From Thalassolituus maritimus (GTDB lineage: Bacteria; Pseudomonadota; Gammaproteobacteria; Pseudomonadales; Oceanobacteraceae): a stretch of 64,000 nt of DNA. This document shows positions 33,624 through 45,598 of the stretch, piece by piece. The notes under the pieces are model-generated. The model was not told the DNA's origin. It saw only the letters and a list, made by a program, of their open reading frames with translations, and did no database searches. Position 1 is the first letter of the stretch, and every line of letters starts with the position of its first letter. The DNA is taken from NCBI GenBank assembly GCA_913019975.1, contig CAJWBH010000006.1, positions 1-64,000 on the forward strand, read 5' to 3'. Both the position numbers and the translations under genes were made by a program.

Positions 33624-34916
33624 TTAGCCGTTCTCTTGTTCACGCGCTACTGCACGGTAACCGATATCAGAGCGGCAGAACATGCCTTCCCATGAGACCA
33701 GTTTCACCAACTCGTAAGCTTGTGCCTGAGCTTCGCTGACGCTAGTACCCAGAGCGGTTGCACAGAGTACGCGACCGCCAGCTGTCACTACTTCGCCTTT
33801 GTCGTTCAGCTTAGTGCCGGCATGGAAAACTTTGCGGTCTGCGCCGTCGTTTTCTGGTAGAGAGATGACATCACCTTTCGGGTAGTCCGCTGGGTAGCCT
33901 GCGGCTGCCAGAACCACACCCAGTGCAGGACGTGGGTCCCACTTGGCAGTTTCTGAATCCAGCTTGCCTTCCAGAGCGGCCAGACAGTGGGCCACCATAT
34001 CGGACTGCATACGCAGCATGATTGGCTGAGTTTCTGGATCACCGAAACGGCAATTGTATTCGATCACCTTAGGCGCACCAGACTCGTCGATCATCAGACC
34101 AGCGTACAGGAAACCTGTGTAGTCGTTGCCTTCAGCGGCCATGCCTTCAACGGTCGGCATGATGACTTCTTTCATGATGCGGGCATCAATTTCTGGTGTG
34201 ACGACAGGCGCTGGAGAATAGGCACCCATACCACCGGTGTTCGGGCCAGTATCTTTATCGCCAACGCGTTTGTGGTCCTGGCTGGTGGCCATTGGCAGCA
34301 CGTTTTTGCCATCGACCATCACAATGAAAGACGCTTCTTCGCCAGCGAGGAACTCTTCGATTACAACACGGCAGCCTGCATCACCAAAGGCGTTGCCAGA
34401 CAGCATGTCTTTCACAGCCTCTTCAGCCTGCTCAAGAGTTTCGGCAACGATCACGCCTTTACCCGCAGCAAGCCCGTCGGCTTTAACCACGATAGGCGCG
34501 CCTTTTTCTCGCAGGTAAGCCAGTGCTGGCTCAACGTCGGTGAAGTTCTGGTATTCCGCCGTAGGAATCTGGTGGCGTGCCAGGAAATCTTTGGTGAAGG
34601 CTTTGGAACCTTCCAGCTGCGCAGCACCTTTTTTAGGGCCAAAGATTTTCAGGCCCGCGGCTTCAAACTGATCAACCACGCCATCGACTAACGGAGCTTC
34701 TGGGCCAACAATGGTCAGGCCTACTTCGTTTTCTTTAGCGAAGCTTTCGAGCGCATCGAAGTCCAATACGTCGATGGCGATGTTCTCGATGTTTTCTTCG
34801 ATGGCTGAACCAGCGTTGCCCGGAGCAACGAATACTTTCTCAACCAGTGGGGATTGTAACGCCTTCCAGGCCAGAGCATGTTCACGACCACCGGCCCCTA
34901 TAACCAAAATTTTCAT
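33624..34916 (-). CDS. purD: Phosphoribosylamine-glycine ligase
   Basis: This 430-aa ATP-grasp enzyme performs the second step of purine synthesis (phosphoribosylamine + glycine + ATP to GAR). It begins MKILVIGAGGREHALAWK, contains VGPEAPLVDGVVD, KADGLAAGKGV and the ATP-grasp metal-site region EYNCRFGDPETQ. It lies downstream of purH on the same strand, but a 355-base gap with a large inverted repeat separates them. Confidence 0.97.
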   Translation of the reverse strand: MKILVIGAGGREHALAWKALQSPLVEKVFVAPGNAGSAIEENIENIAIDVLDFDALESFAKENEVGLTIVGPEAPLVDGVVDQFEAAGLKIFGPKKGAAQLEGSKAFTKDFLARHQIPTAEYQNFTDVEPALAYLREKGAPIVVKADGLAAGKGVIVAETLEQAEEAVKDMLSGNAFGDAGCRVVIEEFLAGEEASFIVMVDGKNVLPMATSQDHKRVGDKDTGPNTGGMGAYSPAPVVTPEIDARIMKEVIMPTVEGMAAEGNDYTGFLYAGLMIDESGAPKVIEYNCRFGDPETQPIMLRMQSDMVAHCLAALEGKLDSETAKWDPRPALGVVLAAAGYPADYPKGDVISLPENDGADRKVFHAGTKLNDKGEVVTAGGRVLCATALGTSVSEAQAQAYELVKLVSWEGMFCRSDIGYRAVAREQENG

Positions 34917-34954
34917 AGCTGACTTCTCTTATTGCGGGTCTGAAACGCTCCTGA

Positions 34955-35246
34955 GCGGTGTTAAAACCTTCGTCAAAATGCTCATGTACTAAAGTACACT
35001 CCGCTTTTTCCTCAGGTTTTGCCTTGCTCAGAAACCTTTCATCTCCCGGGGCTACAACGCCCAATTCTTTTCAACGCGACAGCGAATTAAATTCGTTGTC
35101 GCAAAATTTTTATTTCGCACCGCTCTAACTTTTGCGTTATCTACGGTGTAGAAGCGTCACGAGCGCAGGTCTGGCAAGGCAAAAAGGTTTGAGGGAGCGG
35201 AGTGTAGTTCACCTACATGAGCATCCCGAAAACCTTTTTAACACCG
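34955..35246. repeat. Large imperfect inverted repeat between purH and purD
   Basis: The arms of about 73 bp at 34955-35027 and 35174-35246 are reverse complements over most of their length (shared blocks include GCGGTGTTAAAA, ATGCTCATGTA, ACACTCCGCT and TTTTGCCTTGC). Each arm holds its own small hairpin with different sequence: TGTACT-aa-AGTACA on the left, TGTAG-ttcac-CTACA on the right. Near the centre a further hairpin (35076-35102, GCGACAxCGAATT / AATTCGxTGTCGC) is present. No ORF lies in the 355-base gap. This looks like a REP/BIME-type repeat pair. It might also act as a processing or termination structure in purHD mRNA. Confidence 0.75.
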
Positions 35247-35271
35247 CCAGGCCAAGCGCAGTAGCTCCGAA

Positions 35272-36879
35272 TTAGTGACGGAAGTGACGCATTCCTGTAA
35301 ACACCATAGCGATGCCTGCCTCGTCGGCAGCCGCAATCACTTCTTCGTCACGGATCGAACCGCCAGGCTGAATAATCGCTTTAATACCGGCTTTGGCCGC
35401 ATTATCGATACCGTCGCGGAACGGGAAGAAGGCATCAGATGCCATGACCGCACCTTCAACCTGCAGACCTGCGTGCTCTGCTTTAATTGCAGCGATACGT
35501 GCAGAGTTTACGCGGCTCATCTGGCCAGCGCCTACACCAACAGTCTGACGGTCTTTTGCGTAGATGATGGCGTTTGATTTAACGAACTTAGCGACTTTCC
35601 AGGCGAAAATCAGGTCGTTGAGTTCGGCTTCACTTGGTGCACGCTTAGTCACGACTTTCAGGTCGTCTTTGGTGATCATGCCGTTATCACGGTCCTGAAC
35701 CAGCAGGCCGCCATTTACGCGCTTGTAGTCGAAACCTTCAACGCGTTCCGCAGACCATTCGCCGCACTCAAGCAGACGAACGTTCTTCTTCGCTTCTACC
35801 ACGGCGATAGCTTCGGCAGAGACTTTTGGTGCGATGATGACTTCAACAAACTGACGATCAACGATGGCTTGTGCCGTTTCGCCATCGAGTTCACGGTTGA
35901 AGGCAATGATGCCACCGAAAGCTGATTCGCTGTCGGTTGCGTAAGCCAGATCGTAGGCTTTGCGGATACCGCCTTCATCATCAGGTACAACAGCTACACC
36001 ACATGGGTTCGCGTGTTTAACGATGACACAGGCGGGTTTAGTGAATGACTTAACGCATTCCAGGGCCGCATCAGTGTCAGCAACGTTGTTGTAAGACAGC
36101 TCTTTGCCCTGAATCTGCTTGGCAGTAGCGATGGATGCTTCCGCTGGGTTGGCTTCTACATAGAAGGCCGCTTTCTGGTGTGGGTTCTCACCGTAACGCA
36201 TGTCCTGCGTTTTAATGAACTGGCTGTTGAATGTACGCGGGAAGGCGTCACGCTCATCAACGCTCAGTACTTCAGCTGTCTGGTCGATGGTGCCCAGGTA
36301 GTTTGCAATCATGCCGTCATAAGCTGCTGTGTGTTCGAAGGCTTTCAGTGCCAGGTCGAAACGCAGTTTGGCCGTCAGGCCCTGGTGAGCATTGATTTCC
36401 TGCAGTACCTGATCGTAATCAGAGGCGTTTACGACGATACCAACGTGGGCGTTGTTCTTCGCTGCTGAACGCACCATGGTCGGACCACCGATATCGATGT
36501 TTTCAATCGCCAGGGGCAGGTCGCAATCAGGGCGGGCAACAGTCGCTGCAAACGGGTAGAGGTTCACAACCACCAGATCAATCGGGTTGATGTGGTGCTC
36601 GTGCATGACTTCATCATCCTGACCGCGACGACCAAGAATGCCACCGTGAATTTTTGGATGCAGTGTTTTTACACGGCCGTCCATCATTTCAGGAAATTCT
36701 GTGTAGTCTGACACTTCAACGGCCGGGATATTGTTATCAACCAGCAGTTTGTAAGTACCGCCCGTTGACAGGATTTCTACACCTGCCTGAGTCAGTGCGT
36801 AAGCGAATTCTACGATTCCGGTTTTGTCAGAAACGCTGATAAGGGCGCGTCGGATTTGTGTGATTTCAGTCATTGTCAT
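35272..36879 (-). CDS. purH: Bifunctional AICAR transformylase/IMP cyclohydrolase
   Basis: This 535-aa bifunctional enzyme performs the last two steps of IMP synthesis. The N-terminal cyclohydrolase (MGS-like) domain contains [28 protein letters not shown] and [24 protein letters not shown]. The C-terminal transformylase domain has KYGENP-like [28 protein letters not shown] with the catalytic Lys-His, and [11 protein letters not shown]. Two in-frame ATGs (36879 and 36873) are equally plausible starts. It follows fis after a terminator. Confidence 0.97.
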   Translation of the reverse strand: MTMTEITQIRRALISVSDKTGIVEFAYALTQAGVEILSTGGTYKLLVDNNIPAVEVSDYTEFPEMMDGRVKTLHPKIHGGILGRRGQDDEVMHEHHINPIDLVVVNLYPFAATVARPDCDLPLAIENIDIGGPTMVRSAAKNNAHVGIVVNASDYDQVLQEINAHQGLTAKLRFDLALKAFEHTAAYDGMIANYLGTIDQTAEVLSVDERDAFPRTFNSQFIKTQDMRYGENPHQKAAFYVEANPAEASIATAKQIQGKELSYNNVADTDAALECVKSFTKPACVIVKHANPCGVAVVPDDEGGIRKAYDLAYATDSESAFGGIIAFNRELDGETAQAIVDRQFVEVIIAPKVSAEAIAVVEAKKNVRLLECGEWSAERVEGFDYKRVNGGLLVQDRDNGMITKDDLKVVTKRAPSEAELNDLIFAWKVAKFVKSNAIIYAKDRQTVGVGAGQMSRVNSARIAAIKAEHAGLQVEGAVMASDAFFPFRDGIDNAAKAGIKAIIQPGGSIRDEEVIAAADEAGIAMVFTGMRHFRH

Positions 36880-36897
36880 CTTAACTAGTCGGGAAGT

Positions 36898-36922
36898 GAA
36901 AACGGCTGAGTATCTCAGCCGT
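36898..36922 (-). terminator. Terminator between fis and purH
   Basis: ACGGCTGAG (36902-36910) and CTCAGCCGT (36914-36922) form a 9-bp stem with 3-base loop; on the minus strand TTTT follows. It lies 25 bases after the fis stop. Confidence 0.75.
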
Positions 36923-36947
36923 CTGAAAACCTTTTATTGGGTGCTGC

Positions 36948-37262
36948 TCAGAGCATGCCGTATTGCTTGAGTTTCTTACGCAGTGTGCCGCGGTTGAGGC
37001 CCAGCACGATGGACGCTTTGGTCTGGTTGTCGCGGGTGTAACGCATAACAGTTTCCAGAAGCGGCGCTTCAACTTCTGCCAGAACCATTTCGTAGAGTTC
37101 AGATACTGGCTGGCCGTCCATAGCATCAAAATAATTCTTGAGCGCGATCTCTACGCTCTCACGCAGCGTGTGTGTGGAGTCTGCGATGGTGGTGAAATGG
37201 TTCTCGGAGTTCGCTGGTTCTGTCACTGGTTCAACCTGTCTGATAATTGCTTCTGAGCTCAT
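36948..37262 (-). CDS. fis: DNA-binding protein Fis
   Basis: This 104-aa nucleoid protein and transcription regulator has the conserved C-terminal helix-turn-helix [29 protein letters not shown] and the preceding dimer helices ([18 protein letters not shown]). It bends DNA and controls rRNA and many other promoters. Its ATG overlaps the dusB stop (ATGA), the classical dusB-fis operon in which translation of the first gene couples to fis. Confidence 0.97.
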   Translation of the reverse strand: MSSEAIIRQVEPVTEPANSENHFTTIADSTHTLRESVEIALKNYFDAMDGQPVSELYEMVLAEVEAPLLETVMRYTRDNQTKASIVLGLNRGTLRKKLKQYGML

Positions 37263-38245
37263 GCTGCTGCTTCCTTCCTTAACGATGGGTCCCGGAAATA
37301 CTCCGCAATGGATTCCATCTGTGCGGTGGGACTGTCTAATTGATTAAACTTTTTCCGGAAACTGTTACCCGGCTGGCTTTTCAGGTACCAGCTGACATGT
37401 TTCCGTGCGATGCGTACCCCTAAGTACTCACCGTAAAAATCGTAGAGAGAAACCAGATGACGCTGGAGGATGGTTTCTACCTCGTGCAGGTCTGGCGCTG
37501 CGAGTTCATTGCCGGTGTTCAGGAAATGAACGACTTCTCTGAAAATCCAGGGTTGCCCCTGAGCGGCGCGGCCGATCAATACGCCGTCGGCGCCGGTGTA
37601 TTGCATGACTTCGGCGGCCTTGCGGGCATTGGTGATATCGCCGTTTGCGAACACAGGTAACGAGGTGCTCGCTTTAACATCACGAATGGTGTCGTATTCA
37701 ACGGTGTTGGCGTAGCCACACGCGCGCGTACGTCCGTGGACCGCAAGCGATACTATGCCTGCGGCTTCGGCAATCTCGGCGATGCGTACCGCATTGCGGG
37801 AGTCAGGGCTCCAGCCAGTGCGGATTTTCAGGCTCACTGGTACGTCGACGGCTTCTACCGTGGCCTGCAATATATCTTTCACCAGAGCTTCATCGCGCAG
37901 TAATGCGGAGCCCGCAGCCTTATTGCACACTTTCTTCGCCGGACAGCCCATATTGATGTCGATGATCTGAGCACCGTTCTCAACATTGAAGCGGGCGCTG
38001 TTGGCCATGATTTCCGGATCACCACCGACGATCTGAACTGCAATCGGTTCCGGCTCACCCGTATGATCCAGGCGCAGCTTTGACTTACGCGTATTGCGCA
38101 GTTCAGGCTTGCCAGAGACCATTTCACCCACAACCAGTCCAGCGCCCAGTTCTCTGCAGAGCTGGCGGAACGGGCGGTCGGTGACTCCCGCCATAGGAGC
38201 CAGAACCACGGGGTTCGGTAGCGTGTAAGGGCCAATTGAGGGCAT
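37259..38245 (-). CDS. dusB: tRNA-dihydrouridine synthase B
   Basis: This 328-aa FMN enzyme reduces uridine in tRNA (U17 in E. coli). It begins [27 protein letters not shown], with the Dus signature [18 protein letters not shown] (catalytic Cys in [10 protein letters not shown] region), VSLKIRTGW and [10 protein letters not shown]. It is the promoter-proximal gene of the dusB-fis operon. The 118-base gap upstream contains two short hairpins (CCCTTT/AAAGGG and TGCGCA-x5-TGCGCA, about 38310-38346). Confidence 0.96.
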   Translation of the reverse strand: MPSIGPYTLPNPVVLAPMAGVTDRPFRQLCRELGAGLVVGEMVSGKPELRNTRKSKLRLDHTGEPEPIAVQIVGGDPEIMANSARFNVENGAQIIDINMGCPAKKVCNKAAGSALLRDEALVKDILQATVEAVDVPVSLKIRTGWSPDSRNAVRIAEIAEAAGIVSLAVHGRTRACGYANTVEYDTIRDVKASTSLPVFANGDITNARKAAEVMQYTGADGVLIGRAAQGQPWIFREVVHFLNTGNELAAPDLHEVETILQRHLVSLYDFYGEYLGVRIARKHVSWYLKSQPGNSFRKKFNQLDSPTAQMESIAEYFRDPSLRKEAAA

Positions 38246-38363
38246 AGAAGACGGTGGCCTTCTGGTTAAAAAGTGTGCTGAAAAAGAGGCGCTATGATAC
38301 TCCCAACCCCTTTGTGAATAAAGGGAAAACTGCGCATATTTTGCGCAATTTCAGCATTGACTT

Positions 38364-40727
<2,364 letters not shown>

Positions 40728-40729
40728 TT

Positions 40730-41620
40730 TCAGCGTTTTTTCCCTGTAAGTACGACCCAGTCGCCTTCTTGCTCCGGTGCGTTCATATCAAACCACTGGC
40801 CGTAGCACTGACTGATGGTTTCGGCTTGCTCTGCCAGCAGACCTGAGAGGGCGAGTTTACCACCACTACGTGTCAGCCCGGCAATGGTTGGCGCTAATTG
40901 CTCAAGCGGACCAGCCAATATGTTTGCGACCATAATATCGGCCTGCAGTTCAGGCGTATTCTCTGGCAGATATATTTCATATTGGTCACGACTGATCCCA
41001 TTGCGGTTAGCGTTGTCTTCTGTCGCTAACAGCGCTTGTGGATCAATATCGGTACCTGCCATATGGCGTGCGCCCAGTAGCAGAGCTGCGATGCCCAGAA
41101 TCCCGCTGCCGCAGCCAAAGTCGACAACCAGCTCTCCGCCTTCCACTTCACGATCCAGAAACTTCAGACACAGTGATGTGGTTGGGTGGGTGCCGGTACC
41201 AAAAGCCAGGCCTGGGTCGAGCATAAGGTTGACCGCATCTTTCTGAGGAGGTTCTTTCCAGCTTGGACACACCCAGAGTCGCTCACCGAACTGCATCGGA
41301 TGGTAATTATCCATCCATTCGCGAACCCAGTCTTTGTCTTCGAGGATCTCGATCTTGTGGCGCGGCAGCTCAGTTTTTGCTTTCAGAGAGAACACGGTGT
41401 TCAGTTCTGCACTCAGCTCAGCCGGGTCTCGTGTCGCTTCGAACAGGCCGATGACGCAGGTTTCATCCCAGACGGGTGTAGTGCCCAGTTCGGGTTCAAG
41501 AATTGGCTGATCTGCGTCGTCTTTGAGGGTAACGGACAGCGAGCCGCATTCCATCAGAGTGTCTTCAACTTTGCTGACGAGCTCGCTGTGGGTATGAATT
41601 CGGATCTGGATCCAGGACAT
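40730..41620 (-). CDS. prmA: Ribosomal protein L11 methyltransferase
   Basis: This 296-aa SAM-dependent enzyme trimethylates L11. It shows an N-terminal substrate-recognition domain (MSWIQIRIHTHSE), LDPGLAFGTGTHPTT, the SAM motif VDFGCGSGILGIAALLLGA and the MVANILAGPL segment (NxL/P-type active-site loop). It is placed between aroQ and the DUF3426 gene. The more usual accB-accC genes are not between aroQ and prmA here. Confidence 0.96.
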   Translation of the reverse strand: MSWIQIRIHTHSELVSKVEDTLMECGSLSVTLKDDADQPILEPELGTTPVWDETCVIGLFEATRDPAELSAELNTVFSLKAKTELPRHKIEILEDKDWVREWMDNYHPMQFGERLWVCPSWKEPPQKDAVNLMLDPGLAFGTGTHPTTSLCLKFLDREVEGGELVVDFGCGSGILGIAALLLGARHMAGTDIDPQALLATEDNANRNGISRDQYEIYLPENTPELQADIMVANILAGPLEQLAPTIAGLTRSGGKLALSGLLAEQAETISQCYGQWFDMNAPEQEGDWVVLTGKKR

Positions 41621-41622
41621 GG

Positions 41623-42063
41623 TTAAGCGTTTACCTGTGTGATTGCAGCCTGAAGCGCCAGCTCGTAACCCTGTACGCCCAGTCCGCAGATGACGCCCTG
41701 AGCGATGTCCGACAGATAGGAGTGCTGACGGAATGGCTCACGCGCGTGCACATTAGAGATGTGAACTTCGATAAAGGGGATCGCAACGCCAGCGAGTGCA
41801 TCGCGAATCGCCACGCTGGTATGAGTGAAGGCACCGGGATTGATGAGAATAAAGCAGGTGTCGTCGTCGCGTGCAGCATGAATCCGGTCGATGAGGATGT
41901 GCTCGGCATTGCTCTGCAGCTGTTCCAGCTCATGTCCTGCGGCTTTTGCTATTGGCCCCAGTGTTTGCTCTATGTCTGCAAGCGTGGTCGAGCCATAAAT
42001 ATGTGGCTCGCGGGTGCCGAGAAGGTTCAGGTTTGGCCCTTGCAGAAGGAGTATGCGTGACAT
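41623..42063 (-). CDS. aroQ: Type II 3-dehydroquinate dehydratase
   Basis: This 146-aa shikimate-pathway enzyme dehydrates 3-dehydroquinate. It begins [24 protein letters not shown] (given here as the region at residues 1-24), with the active-site Tyr in [23 protein letters not shown] and [14 protein letters not shown]. The frame is open a further 51 codons upstream, but that part has no family character and the length fits only with the ATG at 42063. It lies 2 bases before prmA. Confidence 0.96.
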   Translation of the reverse strand: MSRILLLQGPNLNLLGTREPHIYGSTTLADIEQTLGPIAKAAGHELEQLQSNAEHILIDRIHAARDDDTCFILINPGAFTHTSVAIRDALAGVAIPFIEVHISNVHAREPFRQHSYLSDIAQGVICGLGVQGYELALQAAITQVNA

Positions 42064-42244
42064 GGTTGTATCCAGATGCGTGTGTTTCTGCTGCGAGTTT
42101 GCCGAAAAAGCGCCGCAGCGTCCAGCGGGTGGGCATTGAGCGGCCGATTGCCGGCGAAAATGCTGGGAACGTCTATAGTTTATACAGCCCCTGATTCTGG
42201 TCTGTTGGGCATCCACTGTTCACCTGAGTCTGGCATTACTGTTA

Positions 42245-42922
42245 ATGAAGCTGAAACGTCTGACAATCGCCTTGTCCGGAAAGCTTTTCTGGAGTTCGCT
42301 GCTGATATCAGCAACGCTGGTGGCAGACGTGAACCAGTGGGTTCCTGAGGACTTGGTTGCGCGTGCTGAAAAAGAATATGACTACAGTGCTGGTCGCCGA
42401 ATAGAAGACTGGCGCCGTATGATGGAGCGGGTAGCGAATTACCCAGAAGACAGAAAACTTGAAGAGGTGAACTACTTCTTCAACAAGCGTGTACCTTTTT
42501 ATAACGATGATAAGCACTGGGGCAAGATCGACTACTGGGCGACGCCCTACGAGGCATTGGGTACTAATGGCGGTGATTGCGAGGATTACGTCATTGCCAA
42601 ATATTACACCCTGTCCAAGATCGGAATCGACGTCTCAAAACTGCGTATTACCTATGTTAAGGCCGTGCGACTGAATCAGGCACACATGGTGCTGACGTAT
42701 TTCCCCACCCCGGATGCGATCCCTCTGGTGCTTGATAATCTGATTAATCAGATACGCCCGGCCAGTAAACGCCCGGATCTCGATCCGGTTTACAGCTTCA
42801 ATGCGAATGGAATGTGGCTCGACAAGATGAAGGGGCAGGGGATACTGTTGGGAGACCCCAACAAACTCGATTTGTGGACGGACCTGCGTGTCCGGATGAA
42901 TAACCTAGGTATGGACTTATAA
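42245..42922 (+). CDS. lapG: LapG-like periplasmic cysteine protease
   Basis: This 225-aa bacterial transglutaminase-like cysteine protease (BTLCP) has an N-terminal signal sequence (LFWSSLLISATLVA) and a Cys-His-Asp triad: C112 in TNGGDCEDYV, H147 in NQAHMVLTY and D164 in LVLDNLIN. In Pseudomonas, LapG cleaves the adhesin LapA to release biofilm cells and is sequestered by LapD when c-di-GMP is high. The next gene, 4 bases on, is a LapD homologue, which supports the call. No LapA-type adhesin or its exporter is in the window. The start codon has no strong ribosome site. Confidence 0.9.
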   Translation: MKLKRLTIALSGKLFWSSLLISATLVADVNQWVPEDLVARAEKEYDYSAGRRIEDWRRMMERVANYPEDRKLEEVNYFFNKRVPFYNDDKHWGKIDYWATPYEALGTNGGDCEDYVIAKYYTLSKIGIDVSKLRITYVKAVRLNQAHMVLTYFPTPDAIPLVLDNLINQIRPASKRPDLDPVYSFNANGMWLDKMKGQGILLGDPNKLDLWTDLRVRMNNLGMDL

Positions 42923-42926
42923 GCTC

Positions 42927-44906
42927 ATGACACTCAGACAACAATTCTCTCTACTCGCCAGTCTGCTGGTCGTCGTGTTGCTGGCAGGAAACCTGGTCGT
43001 TACCGTGATCAACGGGCGAGACTACTTTGAGCAACAACTCAACGGGCGTGCGTACGACGCGGCTACCTCGCTGGCGTTGTCTATGTCGCAGATTGATGCG
43101 GAAGACTCGGTGCAACAGACTCGCCTGATGGACGTACTGTTTGATCGTGGCTTCTTCGAAGACATTACTTTCGCCCGGACCGACGGTGAAACTCTGCATC
43201 GCCGTGCACGCGAAGCGTTCAGCAGCGGCGGTGCGCCCGAATGGTTCCAGAAACTGGTACCGCTTGAGCTTATTCCGGCCGAAGCCGATGTTACCCGTGG
43301 CTGGCAGCGCCTCGGGACTGTGACTGTGATCAGTCATGCAGACTTTGCGTATCGTGACCTGTGGAACATGATCAGCGCAGAAATGATCTGGTTTGCCTGG
43401 GTACTTCTGATTGCTCTGGTGGCACTGCAACTGCTGTTGCGGCTGTTGTTCCGGTCACTCGTGCGCGTAGAGAAACAGGCGCTGGCAATATCTGAACGTG
43501 ATCTTCAGGTACAGGAAAACATACCGCGCGCGCGTGAACTGCGTCGCGTCGTGGAAGCCATGAATAAGATGGTACGTAAGCTTCAGGCGATTTTTGCCGA
43601 ACAGGCAGAAATGACCGAGCGCCTGCGCGAAGAGTCATACCTCGATGCGCCGACTGGCCTGCTTAACCGTCGGGGCTTTGATCAGCAGTTTGGTCACATT
43701 CTTTCACGCGATGATGAACACAGTGGTGTGCTTGTCATTATGCAGATTCAGAACTTTACTGAATTCAACCTGAATGCCGGTCGTCAGGCCGGTGATGATC
43801 TTCTGGCTTTGTTGGGTAAGTCGCTTGAGCAATGGCGAACAGATTATCCGCACAGTCTGCTGGGCCGTCGCGCTGGTGCTGATTTCTCTCTGTTTGTGCC
43901 TTGTGCCGATCGTACGCAGGCCGACGATATTGTGCAGCAGGCGTTCAGTCTGATGAGCGTGTCGGCCCTGTCTCAACGAAATGAGCTCTGTTTCCACATG
44001 GGCGCCGTGTTCCTGCAAGGGGATCAGGATGATCCTGTGGATGCCTTCAGCCGCGCTGATGCTGCATTACGTCAGGCGCAGCGTCAGCCGACCGCTAAGT
44101 ATCAGTTATACCAGCGTAGTGATTCTGAGTTTGATGAATGGACCGCCGGTGAGTGGCGTACCTTGTTGAATACCGTGCTCGAAGAGCAGAGTATTCAGCT
44201 GCAATACCTGCCTGTTATTTCTAACCACGATCAGAAACTGCTCCAGGTAGAGGTTTTCAGTCGTGTCAGCTGGCAAGGGCAGACGTTATCTGCGGCCCGC
44301 TTCTGGCCGATGGTTGAACAGCATCGACTGGCCGCGCGTTTCGACCTGGTAGTGATCGAGAAAGTGTTTCACTCAATGGATGACCTCGATAAAGACGCCG
44401 AGCCGGTTCGCTTCTGCATCAACCTGTCGCCTGCCTCGGTGCTGGATGAGAGTTTTCATCAGTCTTTGGCGGAGCTTCTTGCACGTTATCCTCAGCAGGC
44501 CCGCCGTATCGCGCTTGAGGTACCTGAGTTTGCTCTGTATTCCGCAGAACACGCGATAGCCCGACTTGCACTTAAGCTTCAGCCGTTTGGTGTTGATGTG
44601 GGTATTGATCAGGTCGGTACCGGTACTATGGCGTTCGCGTACCTGCAGCGCTTACCTCTGGCGTATGTTCGTATTGATGGGAGCTTTAACCGGGGTGTTC
44701 ACCTGGCTCAGGATCATAAGTTCTACATCCAGAGTATGGTACAGATTGCCCATAACCTGGATCTGTTGGTGCTCGCGGAAGGGCTGGAAGAGGCACCAGA
44801 CGTCAATGCAGTTCGCCAGACTGGTGTCGATGGTCTGGGTGGTTACTACTTCACCCGACCTCTCGACAGCCTGGAAGATGCCGTGAGCTGGCGCCCAACA
44901 GTGTGA
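42927..44906 (+). CDS. lapD: LapD-like c-di-GMP receptor (degenerate GGDEF-EAL)
   Basis: This 659-aa inner-membrane protein has TM1 (about 8-28), a LapD/MoxY periplasmic domain (30-150) with a Gly-Trp at 125-126 in the region that grips LapG in the characterised protein, TM2 (about 153-176), HAMP, a GGDEF domain whose motif reads RAGADF (315-320) and an EAL domain whose motif reads EVF (442-444). Both catalytic motifs are lost, as in LapD, so it should bind rather than make or break c-di-GMP and relay the signal to LapG. It is co-transcribed with lapG. Confidence 0.92.
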   Translation: MTLRQQFSLLASLLVVVLLAGNLVVTVINGRDYFEQQLNGRAYDAATSLALSMSQIDAEDSVQQTRLMDVLFDRGFFEDITFARTDGETLHRRAREAFSSGGAPEWFQKLVPLELIPAEADVTRGWQRLGTVTVISHADFAYRDLWNMISAEMIWFAWVLLIALVALQLLLRLLFRSLVRVEKQALAISERDLQVQENIPRARELRRVVEAMNKMVRKLQAIFAEQAEMTERLREESYLDAPTGLLNRRGFDQQFGHILSRDDEHSGVLVIMQIQNFTEFNLNAGRQAGDDLLALLGKSLEQWRTDYPHSLLGRRAGADFSLFVPCADRTQADDIVQQAFSLMSVSALSQRNELCFHMGAVFLQGDQDDPVDAFSRADAALRQAQRQPTAKYQLYQRSDSEFDEWTAGEWRTLLNTVLEEQSIQLQYLPVISNHDQKLLQVEVFSRVSWQGQTLSAARFWPMVEQHRLAARFDLVVIEKVFHSMDDLDKDAEPVRFCINLSPASVLDESFHQSLAELLARYPQQARRIALEVPEFALYSAEHAIARLALKLQPFGVDVGIDQVGTGTMAFAYLQRLPLAYVRIDGSFNRGVHLAQDHKFYIQSMVQIAHNLDLLVLAEGLEEAPDVNAVRQTGVDGLGGYYFTRPLDSLEDAVSWRPTV

Positions 44907-45027
44907 CCTTCAGTCATCTGTGCGACAATCTGCCGCTCTGAAAACTGAAGCAAATGCCGTATCCTGATGCACCTTCTGCCCCGTGCGGGCAGAAAGGTGA
45001 TATTGGTTGCAATTAAGGCTGTCTGCT

Positions 45028-45456
45028 ATGAAATTCTGTCTGAAACGTGTGTGTGGATCTGTTCTCCTCACCGTTGCTTCATTTTCCGCTACGGCGGAGT
45101 CTGTACTTGTCCACGATCCTTATGTTCGTGAACCCGTTCCGGGTCGGAGCATGAGTGCAGCCTTTATGACACTGACTAACACCAGTGATCAAGCACAGCG
45201 GCTGGTGTCGGTCTCTGCTCCGTGGGCCAGCTCGATAGAGATCCACACTCACCTGCATGAAAACGGTGTTATGAAAATGCGTCAGATCGAATCGCTCGAA
45301 GTACCGGCAGGCGAGAGCGTAACTCTGGAGCCAGGTGGTCTTCATCTGATGTTATTCGGCTTGAAAACGCCGCTGAAAAGCGAACTGCCTATGACCTTTT
45401 GTTTCGATAACTCAGAGTGCGTAGCACACACAGCACGTTTAATTTCTCCGATGTGA
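45028..45456 (+). CDS. PCu(A)C copper chaperone
   Basis: This 142-aa secreted protein (signal peptide to about residue 24, SFSATAES) has the PCu(A)C fold: VREPVPGRSMSAAFMTLTN, then Met/His ligands in IEIHTHLHENGVMKM and GGLHLMLFGLKTPL. It delivers copper to the CuA site of cytochrome oxidase. The ATG at 45028 is taken because TAAGG lies upstream and the signal peptide starts there; an in-frame TTG 7 codons earlier is less likely. A stem-loop (TTCTGCCC/GGGCAGAA, 44974-44994) precedes it. Confidence 0.88.
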   Translation: MKFCLKRVCGSVLLTVASFSATAESVLVHDPYVREPVPGRSMSAAFMTLTNTSDQAQRLVSVSAPWASSIEIHTHLHENGVMKMRQIESLEVPAGESVTLEPGGLHLMLFGLKTPLKSELPMTFCFDNSECVAHTARLISPM

Positions 45457-45598
45457 AACAGCTTTCGTAAATACTGATCTGAATCAGTTTTCAGCGAGAA
45501 ATAGACACTCAGGTATTATTTGCCGCTGGCCATAAGCTGGCGGCCTTGAGTATGGTCGGCGCTTACGATCGTTATGCCGGAAAGAGTTGTCATTCTCT

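Noticed and set aside
33987-34691. 234-aa plus-strand ORF
   Set aside because: It lies wholly opposite purD, is rich in His/Phe/Asn from antisense reading, and has no family features.
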